From CAZSPL01 sp964608735 (GTDB taxonomy: Bacteria; JAJVIF01; JAPKYR01; CAZSPL01): 5,141 bases of DNA. The notes under the pieces are model-generated. The model made no database searches and was not told where the DNA came from. It saw only the letters and a list, made by a program, of their open reading frames with translations. This document shows positions 1 through 4,785 of the stretch, one piece after another (position 1 is the stretch's first letter; every line of letters starts with the position of its first letter). The stretch is from the NCBI GenBank assembly GCA_964608735.1, contig CAZSPL010000244.1, positions 1 to 5,141 on the forward strand, read 5' to 3'. Position numbers and translations under genes: made by a program.

Positions 1-553
1 CGTCGAGCTCTGGATTGACGGTAAGTCGTTGACATGGGGCGAACTATGCGCGACTGATTCGGCGGAGCTCGTCAATGTTTATACGCGATCCGATTCCTGC
101 GGAGCTGCGGAGACATGGGCGCAATATCTCGGCGCTAACCAGGAAGACCTGCGCGGCACCGGGGTTTATGGGGATCCGGGGGTGGCGGAAGCGGTCAGGC
201 AGGATGTGTTGGGCATCGGATATAACAACCTGAACTATGCATTCGATCCCGCAACCGGCCAGCCGCTGCAGGGCCTGCAGGTGATCTCGATAGACATCAA
301 TAAAAATGGGGTCGTCGATCCAGAAGAAAACCTCGGTACGAAACAGAAAGCCATCGATGCCGTGATAGCCGGGTTGTACCCGTCGCCGCCGGCGAGGAAC
401 CTCTTTCTTATGACGAAGGGAAAATTCACCGGGATTACAAAGGACTTCATCGAATGGATACTCACCGACGGGCAGGCGTTTCTCGATGAGGTCGGTTATA
501 TCCCGGTGGGGGATGAAACACTCAACGAGGCGCTTGCGCAGCTTCGCGGGTAA
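1..553 (+). CDS. pstS: Phosphate ABC transporter substrate-binding protein, C-terminal part (5' end outside window)
   Basis: This is the extracytoplasmic binding protein that delivers phosphate to the PstCAB importer. Only the last 183 codons are visible. The reading frame is open from position 2, so the TTG at 29 is internal and not the start. The second-domain anion-binding loop reads R-S-D-S-C-G-A (86-106). Next come G-I-G-Y-N-N-L-N-Y and a C-terminal F-I-E-W-I-L-T-D-G-Q block ending in E-V-G-Y-I-P-V, typical of the end of PstS proteins. Two features are odd. The usual D-G-S-G-T of the phosphate loop is changed to D-S-C-G-A. A calcium-loop-like D-x-N-x-N-G-x-x-D-x-x-E motif lies at 293-328. 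From memory, both occur in a PstS subfamily found in methanogens and some bacteria; I could not verify this. pstC follows after 49 nt. The signal peptide and any Pho box lie upstream of the window. The family call is firm because pstCAB follow; the exact oxyanion substrate is inferred. Confidence 0.9.
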   Translation, partial: VELWIDGKSLTWGELCATDSAELVNVYTRSDSCGAAETWAQYLGANQEDLRGTGVYGDPGVAEAVRQDVLGIGYNNLNYAFDPATGQPLQGLQVISIDINKNGVVDPEENLGTKQKAIDAVIAGLYPSPPARNLFLMTKGKFTGITKDFIEWILTDGQAFLDEVGYIPVGDETLNEALAQLRG

Positions 554-602
554 CGCGTGATGCATCGTCCCGAATGCAGTTTTATATCAGGGTGATGAGA
601 TT

Positions 603-1493
603 ATGCACGTGAGAGAGATATATGACAGGATTGCATGCCGTTTCATGCGCGTAGCGGTCATATTCGTCAACCTGCTCCTGGTGGTAATAATCATCGGGTT
701 GTTCCTGAAGGCGTGGCCGATACTCCATCGCGAACCGCTGAGTGAGCTTTTATTCTCATCATCGTGGTACCCGCTTAAAGGGCAGTTCGGATTCTTTCCC
801 TTCATCATCGGTACAATCTATGTAACCGTTCTGGCGATGGTGATAGCGGTTCCGATATGCATAATGAGTTCTATATATCTTTCGGAATTCGCGCCGAACC
901 GCGTCAGGAATATCATACGCCCGATAATCGACATCCTCGCGGGTATCCCGTCGGTGATATTCGGACTGTGGGGTGTCGTGGTGATAGTGCCGTTCGTACG
1001 ATGGCTCGGCACATCGATGGGAGTTCATACGACCGGCTACAGCCTCCTCGCGGGTGGGATAATCCTTGCGATAATGGTCTTCCCGATAATCATCTCGGTG
1101 TCGATGGAAGTCATGCGCACGGTTCCCGCCGAGGCGAGGGAGACATGCTTCTCGCTCGGCTCCACGAAGTGGGAGATGGTGAAGTGCGTGGTGATGCGCG
1201 GCGCGATACGCGGGATCATCGCATCGATCGTTCTCGGATTCGCGCGGGCTTTCGGGGAGACCATCGCGGTGATGATGGTGGTGGGAAATGTCGCGAAGGT
1301 GCCGGGGTCGGTGTTCGAGCCGGCGTACCCGCTGGCGTCGCTCATCGCGAACAATTACGGTGAGATGATGTCGGTGCCGATGTACGATTCGGCGTTGATG
1401 CTCGCGGCGTTGATACTCCTGCTGGTGGTGGCGGGGTTTAATCTCGGGGCGCACTATTTCCTGTGGCGGCTTAGAAGGAGGGGATTGGGATGA
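603..1493 (+). CDS. pstC: Phosphate ABC transporter permease PstC
   Basis: PstC is one of the two inner-membrane permease subunits that pair with PstA to form the phosphate channel. The 296-residue length is normal for the family. Hydrophobic segments lie near residues 16-37, 68-92, 105-131, 147-171, 203-228 and 264-288, giving the expected six helices. The permease coupling loop that docks on PstB starts at about residue 177 (E-A-R-E-T-C-F-S-L-G-S-T-K-W). The PstC hallmark F-A-R-A-F-G-E-T-I-A-V is at 213-223. The ATG at 603 is chosen because AGGGTGA lies at 589-595, 7 nt upstream, and the first helix follows directly. The 49-nt gap after pstS shows no stable stem-loop of the kind that lowers downstream expression in some pst operons. 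The stop codon overlaps the start of pstA, so the two permeases are probably translationally coupled. The family assignment is secure. Confidence 0.96.
   Translation: MHVREIYDRIACRFMRVAVIFVNLLLVVIIIGLFLKAWPILHREPLSELLFSSSWYPLKGQFGFFPFIIGTIYVTVLAMVIAVPICIMSSIYLSEFAPNRVRNIIRPIIDILAGIPSVIFGLWGVVVIVPFVRWLGTSMGVHTTGYSLLAGGIILAIMVFPIIISVSMEVMRTVPAEARETCFSLGSTKWEMVKCVVMRGAIRGIIASIVLGFARAFGETIAVMMVVGNVAKVPGSVFEPAYPLASLIANNYGEMMSVPMYDSALMLAALILLLVVAGFNLGAHYFLWRLRRRGLG
1476..1481 (+). promoter_or_regulatory. Ribosome binding site of pstA inside the pstC 3' end
   Basis: AGGAGG, within AAGGAGGGG at 1475-1483, ends 8 nt before the ATG at 1490. It lies inside the last codons of pstC. Its spacing favours the ATG at 1490 over the in-frame ATG at 1496. 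Confidence 0.85.
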
Positions 1494-2338
1494 GAATGAG
1501 GAAACTCGAAGAATCGGCGGCGAGGATTTTCATGTTCGTTTCCATCACACTTGTACTCGCGGCCCTTGCCGGGATAATCGCCGTCGTGGTGATAAAGGGG
1601 GGCGCGGCATTAAGCATATCCCTGCTGATAGAAACGCCCAAGGGCGGATTCTATCTCGGCAAGGAGGGGGGGATCGCCAATGCCATCGTTGGCTCGCTCT
1701 ACCTTTCGCTCGGCGCGCTGATATGTTCCTGCGTGCTTGGACTCCCGGTCGCGTTCGCCCTGCAGCGCGAATTCACGAGCCGGAAGCTCGGGCATATAAC
1801 ACGCCTGACCCTCGATGTCCTGTGGGGGATGCCGTCGATCGTCTACGGTGCGTTCGGATTCATCATCATGCTCTACTTCGGGTTGAGGGCGTCGCTTCTT
1901 GGCGGGATCATCGCCCTCACGCTCCTGATGCTGCCGATAATGATACGGGCGCTCGAGGAAATCGTACGGATGGTTCCGAAGGAACTGAAGGAAGTTTCCT
2001 ACGGCCTCGGCGCCACGCGGATCGAGACAACGGCGAAGGTGGTTTTCAGGCAGGTGTTTCCGGGGATTATGACGGCCGCGATGCTGGCGTTCGGGCGTGG
2101 AATCGGCGATGCCGCGTCGATCCTGTTTACCGCGGGGTACACCGATTATATCCCGCATTCGCTTTTCGAACCGGCGGCGTCGCTTCCGCTCGCGGTTTTC
2201 TTCCAGATCGGCACGCCGATACCGGAAGTCCAGCAGCGCGCGTATGCATCGGCGCTGGTGCTGCTCATAATCGTGCTGATAGCAAGCACGGCATCGATGT
2301 ATCTCAAGACGCGTTTATCGAAGTACACGCTTAAATGA
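1490..2338 (+). CDS. pstA: Phosphate ABC transporter permease PstA
   Basis: PstA is the second permease subunit and forms a heterodimer with PstC in the inner membrane. The 282-residue length is normal. Helices are apparent near residues 13-36, 64-91, 107-131, 135-153, 190-214 and 253-272. The coupling loop is around residues 159-178 (V-R-M-V-P-K-E-L-K-E-V-S-Y-G-L-G-A-T). The motif equivalent to the family's R-x-x-G-E-T is here F-G-R-G-I-G-D-A-A-S (201-210), so the Glu is Asp and the Thr is Ala, while PstC keeps the standard form. The later E-P-A-A-S-L-P-L stretch resembles the E-P-A-Y-P-L-A-S-L of PstC, as expected for paralogous subunits. The start overlaps the pstC stop by 4 nt (ATGA) and is preceded by a strong AGGAGG. 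pstB begins 10 nt after the stop. The function is confident from family, order and partners. Confidence 0.95.
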   Translation: MRMRKLEESAARIFMFVSITLVLAALAGIIAVVVIKGGAALSISLLIETPKGGFYLGKEGGIANAIVGSLYLSLGALICSCVLGLPVAFALQREFTSRKLGHITRLTLDVLWGMPSIVYGAFGFIIMLYFGLRASLLGGIIALTLLMLPIMIRALEEIVRMVPKELKEVSYGLGATRIETTAKVVFRQVFPGIMTAAMLAFGRGIGDAASILFTAGYTDYIPHSLFEPAASLPLAVFFQIGTPIPEVQQRAYASALVLLIIVLIASTASMYLKTRLSKYTLK

Positions 2339-2348
2339 GGATACCGAA

Positions 2349-3194
2349 ATGGCAAAAATAAAAATGGAGAAGCTTAACGTCGCCTACGGCCCGCACCAAA
2401 TTTTGCACGACATCGATGCGGAGATACCGGCGAAGCAGGTCACCGCGATCATCGGGCCGTCGGGATGCGGCAAGACGACATTGCTGAAGAGCCTCAACAG
2501 GCTTATCGACCTGAACGAGGACTTGAGCGTACGCGGGAAAGTGCTCATCAACGACGTCAATATATATACCGAGGGCGCGGATATCATAAATCTCAGGAAG
2601 AGGGTCGGGTTTATCTCGCAGAAGCCGTACCCGCTGCCCATGTCGATCTATGACAACGTCGCGTTCGGGCTGAGAATCCACCGTATGTCGAAAGAGCAGC
2701 TTGCCGGGCAGATAGAGCATCTTGCGGAAATCTGCCCCGGTGACGATATAAATTTCCATTGTGATTTAAGCAAGGCCATGGGTAAAAAGGCGCTAATGGA
2801 TATTATCGTGGAAGGCTATCTCCGGCTGGCGGGATTGTGGTGTGAGGTGAAAGACCGGTTGTCATTCCCGGCATCGATGCTTTCAGTGGGACAGCAGCAG
2901 CGGCTCGCGCTCGCGAGGGCGCTGGCTGTGGAGCCGGAAGTCATCCTCGCCGACGAGCCGACATCGGCCCTCGATCCGATTTCTGCACAGCTGATAGAGA
3001 AGCAGTTCAACCTGTTAAAGAAAGACTACACGATAGTCATGGTCACGCATATCATGCGGCAGGCGCGACGTATCGCCGACTATGTGCTGTTCATATACAT
3101 GGGGGAGTTGCTCGAGCATGGCCCGGCGGAACAGGTTCTCAATTCGCCGAAGGATGAACGCACGAGGGCGTATGTGCTCGGTGAGATAAACTGA
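2349..3194 (+). CDS. pstB: Phosphate ABC transporter ATP-binding protein PstB, with an atypical insertion
   Basis: PstB is the cytoplasmic ATPase that powers PstCA. The nucleotide-binding motifs are complete and in order: Walker A G-P-S-G-C-G-K-T-T (36-44), Q-loop F-I-S-Q-K-P (Q91), signature L-S-V-G-Q (178-182), Walker B V-I-L-A-D-E-P (198-204), D-loop S-A-L-D (206-209) and H-loop His234. The block S-I-Y-D-N-V-A-F-G-L-R-I-H and the C-terminal G-E-L-L-E-H-G-P are PstB-specific. At 281 residues it is roughly 30 longer than the usual ~250. The excess lies in the helical subdomain at about residues 113-144, before the expected ...L-R-L-A-G-L-W-C-E-V-K-D segment. The signature has Val for its first Gly. 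The start is 10 nt after the pstA stop, with GAGG at 2337-2340 as the ribosome site. No phoU follows and I see no terminator after the stop. The gene looks functional; the effect of the insertion is unknown. Confidence 0.94.
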   Translation: MAKIKMEKLNVAYGPHQILHDIDAEIPAKQVTAIIGPSGCGKTTLLKSLNRLIDLNEDLSVRGKVLINDVNIYTEGADIINLRKRVGFISQKPYPLPMSIYDNVAFGLRIHRMSKEQLAGQIEHLAEICPGDDINFHCDLSKAMGKKALMDIIVEGYLRLAGLWCEVKDRLSFPASMLSVGQQQRLALARALAVEPEVILADEPTSALDPISAQLIEKQFNLLKKDYTIVMVTHIMRQARRIADYVLFIYMGELLEHGPAEQVLNSPKDERTRAYVLGEIN

Positions 3195-3195
3195 G

Positions 3196-3223
3196 TTGGC
3201 CTGGCTTGGGTGATTTCTATAAA
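3196..3223 (+). promoter_or_regulatory. Weak promoter candidate upstream of the DUF1858-osmC pair
   Basis: TTGGCC (3196-3201) and TATAAA (3218-3223) are separated by 16 nt, a weak sigma70-like arrangement just after the pstB stop. Transcription would start near 3230. A second possibility is the extended -10 TGGTAAAAT at 3235-3243, which would put the start almost at the ATG. There is no terminator-like hairpin with a T-run in this 58-nt gap, so read-through from pst is equally possible. Confidence 0.3.
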
Positions 3224-3252
3224 TGCGCATCGTCTGGTAAAATTTCCCATCA

Positions 3253-3456
3253 ATGGATGAGATAACCGCGGATACGATGATTGAAGATATCGTGACGAAG
3301 CGCCCGGAGCTTGTCGGATTGCTCGCGCGTCTAGGCGTGGTATGCGTAAAATGCTCCGACCCGTACTGGGGAACGCTCGGCGAGTATTGTGAATCCAAGG
3401 GGATGGATGTTGCGAAGATAATCGAAGCGATAAAATCCGCTTCAGCGGGAGAATAA
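3253..3456 (+). CDS. DUF1858 small redox-disulfide protein (single-domain, CxxC)
   Basis: This 67-residue protein is almost entirely one DUF1858 domain, the fold called hybrid-cluster-associated redox disulfide domain. The pattern matches in order: I-T-A-D-T-M-I-E-D-I-V (4-14), a central R-P-E-L-V-G-L-L-A-R-L-G-V (17-29), the C-V-K-C pair (Cys31, Cys34), then T-L-G-E-Y-C-E-S-K-G-M-D (41-52) and a closing helix. The two Cys could form a redox-active disulfide. The third Cys46 is extra. Stand-alone members lack a proven biochemical role, so a thiol-redox function is an inference from the family name and motif. There is no clear Shine-Dalgarno before the ATG at 3253. The start is still preferred because the domain begins at once and an in-frame stop lies at 3238-3240. 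osmC follows after 14 nt with its own ribosome site, suggesting one transcript and a shared redox or stress role. Confidence 0.85.
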   Translation: MDEITADTMIEDIVTKRPELVGLLARLGVVCVKCSDPYWGTLGEYCESKGMDVAKIIEAIKSASAGE

Positions 3457-3470
3457 ACGAGGAGATTTAA

Positions 3471-3896
3471 ATGCCCGAGAAGGTTCATCACGTTTACAAG
3501 ACATCGGTAAAATGGCGCGAGGAGAGGAGGGGAGTTCTCGAAATCGAGGGCAAGCCGCCGCTCGAATTCGCGACGCCGGCGGAGTTCGGCGGGCCGGAGG
3601 GATTCTGGTCGCCGGAAGATTTATTCGTCAGCGCCGCCGAAGGATGCTACCTGACGACATTCCTTTCGATAATCCTGCGCCGCGGGATCGAGCTTGAATC
3701 ATACGAATCAAGCGCCGAAGGTGTGCTCGAAACGACCGATGAGGGGGTCGTTTTCACGAAGATCACCATCAGGCCGAAAGTGAAGGTGAAGAATCCGGAT
3801 GATGCGGAAAAGGTGCGGAAGTTCCTCGAGCGCGCGCATGAGTATTGCCTTGTGGCCAACTCGATGCGTACGGAGGTTCGGGTAGAGGTGGAGTGA
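3471..3896 (+). CDS. OsmC/Ohr-family peroxiredoxin-like protein
   Basis: OsmC/Ohr proteins are small cytoplasmic, usually homodimeric thiol peroxidases that reduce organic hydroperoxides. The 141-residue length is typical. The peroxidatic cysteine is in S-A-A-E-G-C-Y-L-T-T-F-L (Cys59) and the resolving cysteine in A-H-E-Y-C-L-V-A-N-S (Cys126). Glu49 in S-P-E-D-L-F stands ten residues before Cys59, where Ohr/OsmC enzymes place their catalytic Glu. Arginines at 16, 19 and 20 are candidates for the N-terminal catalytic Arg. The family includes OsmC, Ohr and less-studied branches; I cannot say which this is, so no symbol is given. The start at 3471 is supported by GAGGAG at 3459-3464. It follows the DUF1858 gene by 14 nt and is convergent with the CPBP gene with only one base between the stop codons. 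No intrinsic terminator is visible at its end. Confidence 0.92.
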   Translation: MPEKVHHVYKTSVKWREERRGVLEIEGKPPLEFATPAEFGGPEGFWSPEDLFVSAAEGCYLTTFLSIILRRGIELESYESSAEGVLETTDEGVVFTKITIRPKVKVKNPDDAEKVRKFLERAHEYCLVANSMRTEVRVEVE

Positions 3897-3897
3897 G

Positions 3898-4704
3898 TTA
3901 TTTCCAGGTGAAGCTATCCTTTGGCCGGTGATGGCGGATATCATGCTCTTCAACAACCCAGGGATCACAACGACGGATAACCGCAACGGCTATTAGTATC
4001 ACCATGAAAAGAGCGCTAAGCGCAATTGTAAAGACGCGCAACTCAGGCGGCGCGCTGTAGAACATCGCATTTGTGTTTATTATACAGTGATATGAAATGG
4101 GTAGTATAAGGCTCCTGAATCCGATTGCCATCCAGCATGCGATTACCGAAATAAGAAATGTCTCGAAAAAGCGCATCGGGAAGCCCTGAGTAATATGCTG
4201 CAAGCCGAACAGAACGCTGACAATGAGCATCGCAAGAGCCCACCCGAAGTTGCGTTTAAGATGATCCAGGAGTAGACCGCGAAAGAATATCTCCTCGACA
4301 ATCGGCCAGACGATTGTGGCCTGAAATATCATCCAGCATTCATATATGAGCGGAAAATTAATGAAGCCCGGTGGGTTGCTTTGTTTTAAACCCGTTACGA
4401 AAAATCCTATGTATGCGAGAAGCAACAGGATCTGCAGGGCGGGACGCCTGGAGTGTCGGAAATAACCGAAGCCGATTTTCCGGCGCCGCATCCAAAAGAC
4501 AGACCATCCGAGCATCCATCCGGGAAAAAGTATCTCCACGGAGATGACAAGATGAGGGTTGCTTAAATACCTTGAACCTTCTCCAATCAGGTAGCCTCCC
4601 GCCAAGACGAAACCGAGGAAGAGCATCTCGCTGAGTTCATACCATGCCTCGATACCGGGCGTTGAAAGGCTCTCGAATTCCGGCTCTATCTCAGACAAAT
4701 TCAT
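3898..4704 (-). CDS. CPBP-family intramembrane metalloprotease (CAAX/Abi type)
   Basis: This 268-residue polytopic membrane protein belongs to the CPBP family, related to the Rce1 CAAX prenyl protease. All three motifs are present: E-E-I-F-F-R-G (Glu137, Glu138, Arg142), F-G-L-Q-H (Phe166, His170) and S-Y-H-C-I-I-N (His206, Asn210). The Glu and His residues are the expected metal and catalytic positions, so it is probably active. Hydrophobic segments occur near 27-41, 52-71, 89-105, 117-135, 153-168, 178-201 and 222-243. The N-terminus is acidic and the C-terminal tail (245-268) is polar and His-rich. Bacterial members have varied roles, including bacteriocin immunity, maturation of secreted peptides and regulation of membrane proteins. 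Nothing here identifies the substrate. No bacteriocin precursor is visible in the window. The start ATG (4704-4702) sits 2 nt from a 26-bp palindrome. The ribosome site is weak (GTGAT). Base composition is lower in GC than the pst genes. Confidence 0.88.
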   Translation of the reverse strand: MNLSEIEPEFESLSTPGIEAWYELSEMLFLGFVLAGGYLIGEGSRYLSNPHLVISVEILFPGWMLGWSVFWMRRRKIGFGYFRHSRRPALQILLLLAYIGFFVTGLKQSNPPGFINFPLIYECWMIFQATIVWPIVEEIFFRGLLLDHLKRNFGWALAMLIVSVLFGLQHITQGFPMRFFETFLISVIACWMAIGFRSLILPISYHCIINTNAMFYSAPPELRVFTIALSALFMVILIAVAVIRRCDPWVVEEHDIRHHRPKDSFTWK

Positions 4705-4706
4705 GC

Positions 4707-4732
4707 TATCACTATCCCGCGAGATTGTGATA
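4707..4732. promoter_or_regulatory. 26-bp imperfect palindrome, probable operator or leader hairpin
   Basis: The outer arms TATCAC (4707-4712) and GTGATA (4727-4732) are exact inverted copies. The inner arms ATC (4714-4716) and GAT (4723-4725) and the central CGCG (4718-4721) extend the symmetry, so 11 of 13 base pairs match, with mismatches only at 4713/4726 and 4717/4722. It overlaps the -35 box of the rightward promoter and lies in the predicted leader of the leftward protease mRNA, covering its weak ribosome site. A dimeric repressor site is the first reading. In the protease mRNA, one mismatch becomes a G-U wobble, so a start-blocking hairpin is the second reading. I do not recognise the regulator. 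Confidence 0.6.
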
Positions 4733-4754
4733 AAAGGGATGGTTCAATTATAAT
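4725..4754 (+). promoter_or_regulatory. Sigma70-like promoter of the TPR protein gene
   Basis: TTGTGA (4725-4730) and a perfect TATAAT (4749-4754) are 18 nt apart. Transcription would start near 4761, leaving a leader of about 25 nt before the ATG at 4786, with GGAAAG (4771-4776) as a modest ribosome site. The -35 box lies inside the right arm of the 26-bp palindrome. Confidence 0.7.
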
Positions 4755-4775
4755 TTACCTGGTATCCGATGGAAA
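4747..4775 (-). promoter_or_regulatory. Sigma70-like promoter of the CPBP protease gene
   Basis: Read leftward, TTTCCA (4775-4770) and TATAAT (4752-4747) are 17 nt apart. The -10 box is the other strand of the palindromic AATTATAATT at 4746-4755 that also supplies the rightward promoter. Transcription would start near 4740, giving a leader of about 35 nt that contains the whole 26-bp palindrome. Confidence 0.5.
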
Positions 4776-4785
4776 GCTGCAAGCC

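Noticed and set aside
44..565. 173-residue - strand frame opposite pstS
   Set aside because: It lies antisense to a recognisable PstS C-terminus and shows no family pattern or ribosome site of note.
559..566. GATGCATC palindrome in the pstS-pstC gap
   Set aside because: It is only 8 bp, does not extend outward, and has no T-run or stem that would act as a terminator or attenuator.
759..1454. 231-residue open frame on the - strand inside pstC
   Set aside because: It is antisense to a clear PstC. Its composition is extreme in His and Arg, with no recognisable domain, as expected from the mirror of a GC-rich membrane gene.
857..2334. Out-of-frame + strand open frames at 857-1363 and 1723-2334
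   Set aside because: They are +1/+2 shadows of pstC and pstA, charged and low-complexity, with no domain.
3223..3230. ATGCGCAT palindrome after the pstB stop
   Set aside because: Eight bases of symmetry with no extension is common by chance, and no promoter there is firm enough to call it an operator.
1610..3986. Other - strand frames at 1610-2158, 2331-2759, 3015-3491 and 3708-3986
   Set aside because: Each lies antisense to a well-supported gene and shows no conserved motifs.
3898..4704. Reading the CPBP (Abi) protease as a phage-defence gene
   Set aside because: The Abi label is historical for part of this family. No toxin, nuclease or other defence gene is visible nearby, so the role is left open.
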